In this document: one piece after another, positions 10,158-20,876 of the stretch
How positions within the stretch are numbered: position 1 is the stretch's first letter
How the letters are laid out: every line of letters begins with the position of its first letter
Source: Bretschneidera sinensis
Lineage: Eukaryota > Streptophyta > Magnoliopsida > Brassicales > Akaniaceae
Reading direction: 5' to 3'
Assembly: GCA_023935145.1 (NCBI GenBank)
Contig: CM043702.1
Span: 76,564,820-76,628,819 of the forward strand
DNA: 64,000 bases
Position numbers and translations under genes: made by a program
The notes under the pieces: model-generated
The model's database searches: none
The model's input: the letters and a program-made list of their open reading frames with translations, nothing else
What the model was told of the DNA's origin: nothing

Positions 10158-10436
10158 TCATAGCACATCCCCAAACTTGAACTGATGCACACATTGTCCC
10201 TCAGTCATGAACTTCCTCTTGTCTTGAGCGCTCCAATCCACCGGTATCTCACCTGTAACCAAATAATTCACAATATAAGCAAACCATGGTAAAGAGGTAA
10301 TAGAAAGTAAATGCTCATCGGGAAAATTATCCTTGATTGGCAGGTGGTCAGAGGTGTCCTCAAATGTGAGCCTAGAGAGATGGTCAGCCACTACGTTCTC
10401 TACTCCTTTCTTATCTTTGATGGTGATGTCAAATTC
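10158..10436 (-). pseudogene. Athila-E RNase H end and truncated linker
   Basis: This continues the RNase H: the minus strand reads EFDITIKDKKGVENVVAD then HLSRLTFEDTS, the common end of gypsy RNase H domains. It then goes into the linker LPWFAYIVNYLVTGEIP and DWSAQDKRKFMTEG, which normally leads straight into the integrase zinc finger. Instead the frame stops and 3' untranslated sequence begins. The integrase gene is therefore removed by a deletion with its breakpoint near 10170. Confidence 0.8.
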
Positions 10437-11516
10437 CTACGAAAGTAAAATCCACTGTATTAGTCGCACCTTAGCATCCTTCTTTGTAATAAGGTACTTA
10501 AGGACTGCATGATCTGTGAAAATAATAATAGGAGAACCAATCAAGTAAGCACAAAACTTATCCAAAGGAAACATTACAGCTAGCAACTCTTTTTCAGTGG
10601 TGAAGTAATTCATCTGAGCACTATTTAGAGTTCTACTAGCATAGTAAATGACAAAAGGCTTCCCCTCCCTTCGTTTTCCAAGAACAGCACCTACAGCAAA
10701 GTCACTAGCATCATACATGATCTCAAAAGGTAAAGTCCAATCAGGTGACTGCATTATGGGTGCCGAGGTAAGCTTGCCAATTAGCATTTTAAAGGCCTCT
10801 TGACAAGCTTGTGTCCATTCAAATAGGGCATCTTTAGCTAGGAGGTCACATAGTAGTCTAGATATGGTGGAAAAATTCTGTGTGAACCTCCTATAAAAGC
10901 CCACATGACCAAGAAAGGATCTCACATCCTTTACTGTCCTAGGTGTAGGCAACTTAGAGATTAATTCAATCTTAGATTGATCAACCTCTATCCCCCTAGA
11001 AGAAATAATATGCCCTAAGACAATACCTAAAGGTACCATAAAGTGCCATTTTTCCCAATTCAAAACTAATTCCTTCTCCTTACAACGAGTCAATACTCTC
11101 TCTATATTCAATAAGCATGCACCAAAAGAAGATCCAAAAACATTCAAGTCATCCATAAAAACATCCATGCAATTTTCAACCATGTCACTAAAAATGGTCA
11201 TCATGCAACGTTGAAAAGTAGCAGGTACATTACACAATCCAAATGGAATTCTACGAAAAGCATAAGTACCAAAAAGACAAGTGAAAGTGGTTTTATCTTG
11301 GTCTTCTAATGCAATTTCAATTTGATAATAACTAGAATAACCATCCAAGAAACAATAGAAAGGAGGACCAACAACACGCTCAAGAATTTGATCAATAAAA
11401 GGGAGGGGAAAATGGTTTTTCTGGGTGGCAGCATTCAATTTTCTGTAACCAATGCACATCCACCACCCAGTCACAAGTTTTGTAGGGACTAATTCTCCCA
11501 GGTCATTCTTCAGCAC
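10437..11516 (-). CDS. Athila-E reverse transcriptase and RNase H
   Basis: An open frame of 359 codons holds the core of RT: CIGYRKLNAATQKNHFPLP, FIDQILERV, FLDGYSSYYQI, a fingers-palm region FRRIPFGLCNVPATFQRC, and the catalytic box FMDDLNVFG at about residue 119, with both aspartates kept. The RNase H region starts near YDASDFAVGAVL and includes TTEKELLAV and FTDHAVLKYL. The family normally has AFMDDFSVFG, so the site is close to consensus. The frame upstream is shifted relative to 11559-11840, so the polyprotein is not continuous. It is the best preserved enzyme of this element. Confidence 0.9.
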   Translation of the reverse strand: MLKNDLGELVPTKLVTGWWMCIGYRKLNAATQKNHFPLPFIDQILERVVGPPFYCFLDGYSSYYQIEIALEDQDKTTFTCLFGTYAFRRIPFGLCNVPATFQRCMMTIFSDMVENCMDVFMDDLNVFGSSFGACLLNIERVLTRCKEKELVLNWEKWHFMVPLGIVLGHIISSRGIEVDQSKIELISKLPTPRTVKDVRSFLGHVGFYRRFTQNFSTISRLLCDLLAKDALFEWTQACQEAFKMLIGKLTSAPIMQSPDWTLPFEIMYDASDFAVGAVLGKRREGKPFVIYYASRTLNSAQMNYFTTEKELLAVMFPLDKFCAYLIGSPIIIFTDHAVLKYLITKKDAKVRLIQWILLS

Positions 11517-11558
11517 AGTAACACCTGACTTTTTAGGAACAACCTATGTAGGACTTAC

Positions 11559-11840
11559 CTATTTACTATCAGCAATAGGATATATGATTCCCACATCTAA
11601 TAGTTTCAACACTTCATTCTTCATCACTTCTTTCATAGTGGGATTAAGCCTACGCTGGGGATCTTTATGAAGGCCAATTCCTTCCTCCAAATTAATTTTA
11701 TGAGAACAGACCAGGGGACTAAGACCTTTTATATCAGCTATACTCCAACCTAAGGCTGACTTATGCTCACTTAGGGTCCGAATTAATTTCACCTTGAGAT
11801 TCAGACAATTCAAATGAGATAATAACAGAAAAAGTATCAC
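11559..11840 (-). pseudogene. Athila-E N-terminal RT fragment
   Basis: Reads EHKSALGWSIADIKGLSPLVCSH, DPQRRLNPTMKEVMKNEV and LKLLDVGIIYPIADSK, the conserved entry to Athila RT. It is shifted in frame both from the linker region upstream (11767-12429, overlapping) and from the RT core downstream. The same blocks recur in Athila-F at 55620-55830. Confidence 0.85.
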
Positions 11841-12429
11841 CTAGACTAAGGAAAACATGCTTTAAACCCTTAGGCAGAGGCTTCAATTCAACTTTGAGTG
11901 CTTCCATACTTGAAGGAATTTGTTTTTCACTTCTCTCAGGCAACTCTTCAAACTTCGGTTGCCATGCCCGAGTGCTATAATCCTGAGTTCTATCAAAAAT
12001 AGCACAAATATCAACTACATCAGATGGATCACTGATAGAATCAAACTCAGAATTAACAAGAAAATACTCAAGGGGATCAAGATCATGAGTTGTAAAAACT
12101 CCCCTATCCATAAGTGAGTCAATCATGTATGTCTGGTGGCTCTCATCATCATCTTCTGGCTGTTTTGCAATATAGAAGATATTCACCTTGAGGGTCTTGT
12201 TTCCAAAAGACAGCTTCATGAGCCCATTCCTACAATTAATAAGAGCATTAGCAGTGGCAAGGAAAGGCCTACCTAGAATCAAAGGAATTTTAGAAGTAGT
12301 ATCAACAACAGAGCTAGTGTCAAGGATTAGGAAATCAACAGGATAATAAAATTTGTCAATTTGAATTAGAACATCCTCTATCATACCCTGGGGTACTTTG
12401 AATGAAGGGTCAGCCAATTGCAATACCAC
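11767..12429 (-). pseudogene. Athila-E protease C-terminal half and linker to RT
   Basis: The frame begins next to the protease active-site fragment and contains LQLADPSFKVPQG, VDFLILD and IPLILGRPFLATANALIN, the C-terminal part of the retropepsin (LGRPFL region). An acidic linker leads to LKVELKPLPKGLKHVFL, the usual start of the RT section. A stop or frameshift separates it from the active-site half at 12445-12888. Confidence 0.85.
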
Positions 12430-12444
12430 AGTGGTTGGTTTGAT

Positions 12445-12888
12445 TTATCCCAACTCCAACTGCAAATAAATAGAATATAGCATTAGATTCACGCTAGCTC
12501 CTAAATCTAACAAAGCTTGCCTAACCTCATGATTTCCAATGTTGCATGCAATGGTTGGACAACTAGGATCCTTGTGCTTGGGAGGAATCCACTGCTCAAT
12601 TAGAGCACTAACTTGCTCTGTCAGGAATGCTGCCTCCTTCACATGGTGCTTTCTCTTAACTGTACATAAATCCTTGAGAACTTTTGCATAAGTAGGAACT
12701 TGTTTAATCACATGCAAAAGAGGAAGATTGATTTTTACTTGCCTTAGATTCTCTAAGATTTCATTGTTTGGATCCAGAGTTCGCTTGCTTGATTTTAAAG
12801 CGTGAGGGAATAGTACCTTAACAAGACTTTTTGTCACCTCATGTTCTTTGGGCAGCTTAGCATCACTACTATCTTGACCCTTTTCCAC
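12445..12888 (-). pseudogene. Athila-E protease active-site region
   Basis: Aspartic protease that would cut the polyprotein. The linker reads LRQVKINLPLLHVIKQVPTYAKVLKDLC, a conserved Athila block, then ALLDLGASVNLM, where the catalytic aspartate sits in DLGAS, as is usual for Athila in place of DTGA. The frame ends just after LQLELG and the rest of the domain follows in another frame. Confidence 0.88.
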
Positions 12889-13130
12889 ATCCTTTGATTT
12901 GTTCGTTGCTGGGATGTGTAATGACTTACCACTTCGTTATAATGGCATTCACATCCTTTATATTCTTTTGCGCCATGTTTTGACCATGGGGTATGGACTA
13001 AGCTTGAGAAGGGAACTTACCTCGCTCATTCACACTCAAGGAGCTCATCAATTTGGACACTTGGCTCTTTATCTCCTTTTTTTTCAACAACCTGCGTAAT
13101 CAAATATTCACATTTTTTGTTAGTCTTACC

Positions 13131-14200
13131 CTATGCCTCAATAAAAGAATGCAAACTATTTTCTAAAGGACTCCTAGAAGATGAAAGTGCATGATATGGT
13201 GCAGGATATGATATAGGGGGTTGTGCAGGCGGCTGGTTTTCAAACTTCCAGCTAAAATTGGGGTGATTGTGCCATCCCGGATTATAGGTATCAGAGAAAA
13301 GTGAAAAAGGCTTCTTGTACATACCTAAGACATTACATTGTTCCTCATACATCCCTCTCATCTCAGCAAATGTGGGACACTCTTGAGCAAGATGATCTAC
13401 CCCGTCACACACAAAACATGCTCCAAAAGATTTTGCATGATTAGCCATGTGTGTTGGCTTTAAGTCCTTAGTCGTTAACACATCTAGCTCCCTAGTGAGC
13501 ATCTTAACCTTAGCCTTTAGGTTATCCTCTTCCCTGAGATGGTAAATTCTACCACCATTTAGGTTTACTACAGGGCATGACCTATTTGTGCTCTTAGTAG
13601 CACTAGGTCTAGTCCAAGTGTGAGCTTTTTCAGCAAGCTCATTAAAGTATTCTATGGCCTCATTAGGATCTTTCTGTAAGAACTCACCATTACATATCAT
13701 CTCCACAAATTGGCGCTCTCTAGGTGTAAGTCCCTTATAAAAATAGCTCATTAAGGGCCAATTCTCATACTCATGGTGAGGACACATACTCGACAACTCC
13801 TTAAATCTCTCCCACGACTGATACAAAATCTCATTGTCCTTTTATGCAAAGGTGGAGATTTGCCTTTTTAAAGCGTTGGCCTTATGTTGGGAAAGTATTT
13901 ATTAAACAAAACTGAGTCATCTCATTCCACGACCCAATAGATCGTGGTCTCAGTGAGTATAGCCAATTCTTAGCTCTATCCTTCAAAGAGAAAGGAAAGA
14001 AATTAAGTCTCGCAATGTCATCAGTTGCATTTTGACTATGAAAAGTCGCAACTACTTCCTCAAACTCCCTAATGTGCACATATAGGTTTTCTTTTTCCAA
14101 GCAATGGAACGTAGGGAGTAACTGTATCATCCCTGTTTTAAAATCCAGTTAGCGAGTATTAGCTGGAAACATGATGCATGATGGTGTGGCTATGCGTGTA
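13131..14200 (-). pseudogene. Athila-E gag
   Basis: Gag would build the virus-like particle. The upstream part (14130-13882) has FEEVVATFHSQNATDD, LKDRAKNWLYSLRP and SWNEMTQFCL, the capsid motifs of the Retrotrans_gag family. After a short broken stretch it resumes at 13826 with YQSWERFKELSSMCP, FYKGLTPRERQFVEM and a CX2CX4HX4C zinc knuckle, CFVCDGVDHLAQEC. The C-terminal YNPGWHNHPNFSW is an Athila signature also found in Athila-F (about 54565). The N-terminal region near 14140-14430 is not clearly readable. Confidence 0.88.
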
Positions 14201-14510
14201 GGATGGAGGTAATCCTAAAGGGTCCTAGTGGGTTGATCTCCATGTTCACTCATTTCTTTAGGACTAGATGGATTGTCAAATAAAGGATTTAAAAAGTTTG
14301 ATTCTGACTCTAGCACAGACTTACAAGAAAATCTCCCTAAGGCGTCTCTATATTTGTGCATGCAAGGTAACAAAATAATATAAAAAAAAAATACTATAAA
14401 AAGAAATAAGGGAAAAAGAAAACAATAATGCAGCAAGCTAAAAGAAAGAACGAAGTTACAGCGTTTACAAACTACTGAAAAGAAAAACTATCTAGCAATT
14501 CTTCTACCGT

Positions 14511-14534
14511 CTCCTCGGAAACAGCACCAAAATT
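14511..14534 (-). promoter_or_regulatory. Degenerate primer-binding site of Athila-E
   Basis: Next to the 5' LTR the minus strand reads TTTTGGTGCTGTTTCCGAGGA. The intact Athila form, seen in Athila-F at 54126-54143, is TGGCGCCGTTATCGGGGA. The differences are mostly C to T or G to A, typical of decay of methylated DNA. Confidence 0.65.
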
Positions 14535-16156
14535 TGTTTACGGCCAAAGAATAATGCAGTAGTTATAGCACAGCTTTGAGGTGTCGATTCCACAAAAAGA
14601 CAAATTTAAAGAATAGTAGAAGGAACAAAGAAACTAAAGAAAAATATTAAATGATTAACAGAGAACAAAGATTAATTTTTAAATGCAAATTAAAGTGAAG
14701 CAAAGTGACTAACAGAGAAAGTACTTAAATTTGACAAACAGTAAAGTGTCGGGAATCCCTTGCACAAATCTGGTATTTTAATTACTCTTAATTCAATGAA
14801 TAACTCAATTGGGAGCTCAATTCGCAAAATTCCCAATCAGAATGTGTAGATTTATAAACCAAAATTAAACCAAATGTAACCATTTGAAAAATCATTCACC
14901 ACTTTTAAAATACGTAAATTATTATCATTATTGAGAAAATCCAACAACGACACTATACTCAAGAAGCGATATTGCTGCAAAAAATTAAATCAATATAGAT
15001 AAATAATTGATCCAAACATAATTAAAGAGCTAATCCGTTCAATAGAGAAATCATGACTGAATTCATAAACAGAATAAATTCTACGATTATTTGGAGAAGA
15101 AAACATCACCAATGAATTGAGAATGATAAAACAAAAGAGTTTTAATAATTGAAAATCAAATAAATTAAAAAATAAACAAAAATACCATCTACTGTGAAAG
15201 TTCATCCCTAGCCCTACTTTAGAATTTAGTTACCCATAAATATAATGGACAACAAAAATCTCAAGGGAAAAATTAGAGCAAACATTAAAGTACTAAACTT
15301 TAAACTTTAAAACTTAAAAGAAATAAATTAAAACTAACAATACATTGAGAGAGAAATTTCACCCGCAACTGCTATGCGGTGCTTCCCCCGATTTATAGCA
15401 AAATCCTCCATATTGCACCCCTTGGTAGCAAAGCCTCCAAGATTGCACGCCCATTTGATGAAGTGAAATGGGCTTTTATAAGGGAACTCCATGAGTGCAA
15501 TGTGTTTCCAATCTGAGGTGGAATGTGGGATGTAGAATGTGTTTCCAACCGATGTGGGATATGGGATTTAAGCCTTCACATGCCCTTCAAGACTTCTGCC
15601 CACGCTGAAATCATGCACAGCCTGAACTTTGTCTACTAAAACTACCATAACTTTCTCTAGAAAAATCATATTTATGAGCCATAAAATTCTCTAGAAAATA
15701 GACATCCGGCTCTTTCTAAGTATATATGGCTTATATCTTGTTTCTTCCTAAATCATTACAGTTTAATCCACAAAAATCACTTATTCCACACTGAAATCAA
15801 ACACAGCCTGACCTTCGTCTACTAAAACTGCCAAAACTTTCTCTACAAAAATCATATTTATGAGCCGTAAAATTCTCTAGAAAATAGACATTTGGATCTT
15901 ACAAGCATATATAGCTCATCTCCTGGTTATTCCTGAATCAGTACAGTTTAATCCACAAAAATGATTGATCTGTACGGGCAATTCTGGAAATTTAGTGAAA
16001 CTCTTTTTCATGTGCTTGTAAACCTGTAAAATAATGAAAAAACAACTCAAAGTATCTAAGGTTTACAGGTTTAGTGAGACCTGTGATTGAGCACTATTGC
16101 ACAACAGTGCTCAATCGCAGGTCTCCTGCACTCGATCGCAATAGCAGATTCCAGCT

Positions 16157-17161
16157 TTTTGGTATTTATCTAAGGTTTAAACATGTCAAAACATGGCTTA
16201 AATATGGTTAAAGTCTAAAAAAAGGTTGGAGTATTAAAGTAAAGCAAGTTAAAGGTCTGTACACATGTGTGTGCATCACTTTGGAGCAAGGTAAGGGTAG
16301 GCACACTAGTGTGTGCACTTTTGCACACAAGCTGAAGGAGTGTGCGCACTGCAAGTGAAGGCCAGCACCGCACCGCGCACAGCCCAGCACCGTACAGTCC
16401 AGAATGCATGCCTCCTGAAGCACCCCAGCACCACACTACTCACCACCAGCGGCGCACCACCCAGAAAGTGTGCAAAGGCACTCTGCCCAGCACCGCACCG
16501 CGCCCTGCTGAGCACCTAGGCACTAGGCAAAGTCAAGCACACATGGACAACCTGTTTTAACCCTCTCTTAGGTGCGTGGATTCAAGGTTAAAATGCACAG
16601 CGTCACTTAGGAGTGATGGAAGGCCATGATTAAGTGGTAATCATGATCAAAGGGTGGGGATTGAATCTCAAGAATGACCAAGAAATGGCTGGCTATAAAA
16701 GGGGCTTCCTAGCCTCATTTTTCAATAAGAGAAAAACATAAGTTTGTGACATACTTTAAGATCAATTGTAATACAAGAGAGAATTGTGTGAGAGACATAA
16801 ACACAAGAGGGACTTTTTGTAGTAAGGCTGGTTGTAAAAGAGGGAGAAGTCTAGATTAGATAGAGAGCATTGTTAGTTCTTATCTTCTTCCTTTCTTCTC
16901 TTCTTGGTTTCTTAAAGAACTTGAGCTTCTTGAAGAGGGTTGCTGTATTTGTAAAGAACCATTGATTTAGTGTAGAGAATTCAAAGGAACTCATGGGGAC
17001 GTAGGCGCATTGCTGAACCTCGATAATAAATTGCTTGTATTCCTTCTTTCTTTAATTTCCTGTTCTGGTCTTTGATTGCTGTATTTCTTTCTACAAGTCA
17101 TTCTAGACTTGGGTGTTTGGAAGATCGCCACCTAGGCATCTTGTCAAGGTGCATTCCAATA
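16157..17161 (+). repeat. 5' LTR of Tork-D
   Basis: TATA box GCTATAAAAGG lies near 16692-16702. The U3 part holds GC-rich short repeats of GCACCGCACC and CCAGCACC around 16365-16505. Open stretches here (16208-16560) are not genes. Confidence 0.92.
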
Positions 17162-17162
17162 G

Positions 17163-17215
17163 TGGTATCAGAGTTTTGGACAGTAGTATCAGAGCTGCAC
17201 AGTTCGGTATCAGAG
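17163..17215 (+). promoter_or_regulatory. Primer-binding site of Tork-D in three 21-bp copies
   Basis: TGGTATCAGAG, complementary to the 3' end of initiator methionine tRNA, follows the LTR by one base. GTATCAGAG then recurs at 17186 and 17207, so the three copies (17165, 17186, 17207) are exactly 21 bp apart. Only the first is at the correct distance from the LTR. Confidence 0.8.
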
Positions 17216-17273
17216 CAAGAACAAGAACGTGACAGAGCCAAGACTCCAAGAATCAAAGATCAACTTCTTGGGT

Positions 17274-17415
17274 GATTCAAGAACAGAGTTAAGATCAATA
17301 TCTGATTGTGTTCTTGAGCGTGATTCAAGAATGGTGTAAAGATCAAGATCTGATTGTGTTCTTGAGGTAGATTCAAGAACGATGTTAAGATCCATCTTCG
17401 ATCTGTGTTCTTAAG
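17274..17415. repeat. 48-bp tandem repeat in the Tork-D leader, three units
   Basis: Units begin GATTCAAGAA at 17274, 17322 and 17370. Each contains TTAAGATCAA or a near form, then TCTGATTGTGTTCTTGAG. It lies between the primer-binding site and gag. Confidence 0.85.
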
Positions 17416-17461
17416 GTTGAAGAAAGCATTTGTGGGAAGTGCATAAATCAGGGAGGTTCTA

Positions 17462-17815
17462 GTGCAACAGAAAGTGGACTTGGCTCTTGGAGAAGATGAT
17501 GCTTTTTCAGTAAGTACCACGGAGGACCAGTGGAATGAGATGAAGAAGATGGCATACAACACCATCTTCTTGCACATGTCGGATAATGTCACAAGGGAGT
17601 GCGGAGACTCGGAAGATCCAGCTATCATATGGAAGAAACTAGATGAGATGTTTCTTGCTAAGACTCTCCCAGATAAGAGGTATCTTCGTTAATGAATCTT
17701 TGCTTTTAAATTTGATCCTAATAAAGAGTCGCAAGATAATCTTGATGCCAAGATAAGGAGTGCATCAAGTGGTAAAGGGTTGTTCTTTGAAAGAAGGCCA
17801 ACAACTTAGTATGGC
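17462..17815 (+). pseudogene. Tork-D gag, N-terminal part
   Basis: The readable frame (17462-17692) has KVDLALGEDDAFSVS, WNEMKKMAYNTIFLHMSDN, DPAIIWKKLDEMFLAKTL and PDKRYLR, the copia gag domain Pfam calls UBN2. The central gag region is then deleted: the text jumps from FKFDPNKESQDNLD to the region before the RG box. Tork-C keeps more of this part (50311-50883), including FNKLVQDLNSCSI, which is missing here. Confidence 0.85.
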
Positions 17816-18112
17816 AGCAACCATGGCTACTACCTGGACAGAGGTAGAGGAGAGAGCCATGGGAGAGTGCACAGCAATATGCATGGCTACTATTGGGACA
17901 GAGGTAGAGGAGAAAGCCATGGAAGAGTGCACAGCAGCATGCATGGCTACTACCGAGACAAAGGTAAAGGAGAGAGCCATGAGAGAGTGCACAACAACAT
18001 GCATGGCTACTAGCGGGACAGAGGTAGAAGAGAGAGCCATGGGAGATTGCACAGCAGCATGCATGGCTACTACCGGGACAGAGGTTGAGGAGAAAGCCAT
18101 GGGAGAATGCAT
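17815..18112 (+). repeat. Five 60-bp repeats in the Tork-D gag RG box
   Basis: Five units of 60 bp lie before the zinc knuckle. In the frame of the downstream zinc knuckle (starting at 18107) each codes about 20 residues around HGYY-DRGRGESHGR. The fourth unit has a TAG (HGY, stop, RDRGRR). Another frame is open throughout (17760-18122, ATTETKVKERAM and so on) but is not the gag frame. Tork-C has a single copy of the box (GNYQEKSRGRGQ, split by a solo LTR), so the five copies are an expansion. Confidence 0.85.
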
Positions 18113-18730
18113 TCCAAATTGAGATTTGGAGGGAAGAGTTGTAATTACTGCCATAAGGAGGGTCATGTCAAGAAAGATTGCAAGAAGATGACAAAGGATA
18201 GAGGAGAAAGCTATACCAAGAATGGAGAGGCTTTGGTTGCCAAAACAGAACATCAAGATGATGATGTTCTTGTTGTGTGCTCAAGTGTGAGCAAAGGGCA
18301 AGAAGGCAGCGGGAAATGGATCTTGGATTCTGGGTGCACTCACCACATGTGCCCTCACCGGAGTTGGTTCAAGAATTTCAAGGAAACCAATTATGAAAAA
18401 GTTTTCTTGGGGAATGATATTTCTTACCAAGTGAGAAGTATAAGAGACATCCAGGTGAGGATGTTTGATGGAATGACAAGGCTGCTGGAAAATGTGAGGT
18501 ATCTTCCAAATTTGAAGAGAAATTTGATCTTATTGGGGCAGCTGGATTCCATGGGGTATACATGCAAAGTAGAGGGAGGAAAGATCAAGGTGGCCAAGGG
18601 ATCTTTGGTAGTGATCAAGGCAACAAGAAACGATGGACTCTATGAGATGATCGGAGACATGGAAATCAAGGATCAAGCAGCAAGCTTGATGGCTGAGATG
18701 GATAGGGCAGCCCTTTGGCACACTCACTAG
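18107..18730 (+). CDS. Tork-D zinc knuckle, protease and start of the pre-integrase domain
   Basis: The frame begins just after the RG repeats with CNYCHKEGHVKKDC, an intact CX2CX4HX4C nucleocapsid knuckle. The protease active site is WILDSGCTHHMCPH, with the catalytic aspartate in DSG. After LLENVRYLPNLKRNLI comes LGQLDSMGYTCKVEGG, and the pre-integrase zinc finger begins LWHTH at about 18715. A TAG at 18728-18730 replaces the next residue, and the domain continues in frame as GHMSEEGLQVLSKD. Confidence 0.9.
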   Translation: MHSKLRFGGKSCNYCHKEGHVKKDCKKMTKDRGESYTKNGEALVAKTEHQDDDVLVVCSSVSKGQEGSGKWILDSGCTHHMCPHRSWFKNFKETNYEKVFLGNDISYQVRSIRDIQVRMFDGMTRLLENVRYLPNLKRNLILLGQLDSMGYTCKVEGGKIKVAKGSLVVIKATRNDGLYEMIGDMEIKDQAASLMAEMDRAALWHTH

Positions 18731-19674
18731 GGACATATGAGCGAAGAGGGCCTGCAAGTTCTCAGTAAGGATAGCCTACTTGGTGGATACAAAGTAGAGG
18801 AACTTGATTTCCATGAGTGTTGTGTTCTTGAGAAGCAACACCAGGTCATCTTCAACACCGGAGTGCACAAGTCTAAGGGCATTCTTGACTACATTCGTGC
18901 GGACCTTTGGGGACCAGCAAAGACACCAACACAGGGAGGTAATATTTACTTTATGTCTTTAATTTATGATTATTCAAGAAAGGTTTGGGTTTATTTGGTT
19001 AAAAATAAATCAGATGCTTTGAATAAATTAGTGGTGTGGAAAGGGCTGGTAGAGACTCAAATGGGTAGAGTAGTTAAGGGGATAAGAACCGATAATGGCT
19101 TAGAAATTTTTAACCAAGAACTTGATCAATTTTGTAGGTTAAATGGCATTCTAAAACATAGGACGGTTGTGGAAACCCCTCAGCAAAGTGGAGTTGCTGA
19201 GTGGATGAATAAGACCCTTATGAAAAAAGTTAGGTGCATGTTAAGTGGATCCGGTTTACCAAAATATTTTTGGGGAGAAGCTGTGGCTACAGCTGCATAC
19301 TTGGTAAATAGATCACCCCTAGAGCTTTAGAGCTCAAGACTCCCATGGAAATGTGGAGTGGAAAACCCCCTGAATTAAACAACCTTAGAACTTTTGGATG
19401 TGCTACATATGCACATCAAAAGGAGGATAAACTTAGCCCTAGTTCTAGAAAATGTGTATTTCTGGGATATGGTGATGGGGTTAAGGGATATAGGTTGTGG
19501 TCTTTAGAAAAGAAGGGCATGAAACTGATTATAAGTGGGGATGTTATTTTTAAGGAATTATTATTTCCCTACTTGGAGAAAACTAACCCTACATGGGCTA
19601 GTGAGCAAACCAGTCCGGAAGTTGTGGAGCATCGCATCAAGGAGAACTCGGTTCAGGTAGAGCAAAAGAGGTAA
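18731..19674 (+). pseudogene. Tork-D integrase
   Basis: After the stop the domain reads GHMSEEGLQVLSKDSLL, then the core: DYIRADLWGP (first aspartate), RTDNGLEIFN (second) and TPQQSGVAEWMNK (glutamate). YFWGEAVATAAYLVNRSP follows. A frameshift near 19325 separates the C-terminal part (19345-19674), which has MEMWSGKPPELNNLRTFGC and CVFLGYGDGVKGYRLW. The catalytic triad is readable but the gene is in at least three pieces. Confidence 0.9.
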
Positions 19675-19679
19675 GAGGG

Positions 19680-20762
19680 TTCGGACCAGGTAGAGCCCTT
19701 TGATTAAAGTCAAGCTCAAGAAACTCAAGAAGAGGCTGAACAAGAAGAGGTTGATGCAGCAAGTCGGAATGACTACCATCTCACAAGAGACTGGGAAGGA
19801 AGGCTGGTCGGACCACCTTCAAGATATGGGTTTGCAGATGCTGCGAATGCAATCGCTCCTTAGATAGAAGGAGAGATTAGTGAACAAGAGACTTACATGG
19901 ATGCCATGGAGTGTAAGGATTCTCCAAGATGGAAGCTAGCTATGGAGGAAGAAATGGATTCTTTGAGGAAGAACAACTTCTGGGAATTGGTGAAAATTCC
20001 AGGAAAGCAGAAAGTTGTGGAATGTAAGTGCACTTACAAGATCAAAGAAGGATACCCTCTAGGAGATGAAGTCCAAAACAAGGCTAGGCTAGTGGTGAAT
20101 GGGTTCACAAGAAGAGAAGACATAGGTTTCACAGAAACTCTCTCACTTGGACACAAGGTGGAGAAGATGGTGAGTATCCTTATCTATGTCGATGAAGTGC
20201 TGTTGGTTTGGAACAGCAGGGAGAGGATGGAAAGGTTTACATCTCAACTCAGTGAGGAGTTCAAGAGGAAGGATCTCAGCCTTACACAAAAGATCCTTGG
20301 GATGTGTATAATCCAAAAAAAGGAGAGAAACTGGTTAAGGATTTCTTGGGAAATGGGTGTTCTCAGCAGATTTGTGAGTAATCCCGGAAAGAAGCATTGG
20401 CTTGAGATGAAAAGGTTGTTGAGGTATTTGAAGGCTCAGTGGCAGCCGGTGGTAGCACTCATAATAACTGAGGCAAAATGCATAGGAGCTATGGAAGCCA
20501 TAAAGGAGGCTATGGGGTGCAAAGGGTTGTTGGACGAGTGGGAGGTCTAAAAGAGCAGGTGGTGGTGTCTTTGCATAGCCAAAGTGCATGGAACTTGTGG
20601 AGGAATTCGGTGTTCCATGAGGGGACAAAGCATATGGATGTTCGGTATCATTACATTCCGGAAAATGGTATGAAAGGATGCATTCATGTTGACAAGAAGA
20701 CCACGGAAGAAAATCTTGCGGATTTAGGTACTAAATTTCTACCTCTAAGTAAGTTCAATTAA
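19680..20762 (+). pseudogene. Tork-D RT and RNase H with large internal deletions
   Basis: RT starts with WKLAMEEEMDSLRKNNFWELV (19930) and reaches ARLVVNGFTRREDIGFTET. It then jumps straight to VSILIYVDEVLLV, the catalytic box, where the usual YVDD reads YVDE. The middle of RT, present in Tork-C at 46487-46810, is missing. RNase H is likewise cut: KHWLEMKRLLRYLKA runs directly into TEAKCIGAMEAIKEA. The end, HYIPENGMKG, ENLADLGTKFL, is in a second frame (20478-20762). Two deletions and a mutated active site make it non-functional. Confidence 0.88.
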
Positions 20763-20861
20763 TGCCTTGGACTACTTAGGATTGGAGTTGGTTAATTGAT
20801 GACTTAAGATGAGTTTGGATCCCGAAGCTCTATGCAAAAATGGTTCGGGTTTAAACACTTA

Positions 20862-20876
20862 GACAAAGGTAGAGAT
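20862..20876 (+). promoter_or_regulatory. Polypurine tract of Tork-D
   Basis: ACAAAGGTAGAGAT lies immediately before the 3' LTR (TGTTGGTATT at 20877). Confidence 0.65.

Noticed and set aside
16208..16560. Overlapping open frames on both strands, about 70 codons each
   Set aside because: They lie in the GC-rich U3 part of the Tork-D LTR and have no family resemblance.
17163..17215. tRNA gene remnant
   Set aside because: Only the short complement of the tRNA 3' end is present, as expected of a primer-binding site. No cloverleaf can be drawn.
17760..18122. 120-codon frame with five repeats of an acidic 20-residue unit
   Set aside because: It is the wrong frame of the RG-box repeat. The frame joined to the zinc knuckle gives the expected RGRG text.
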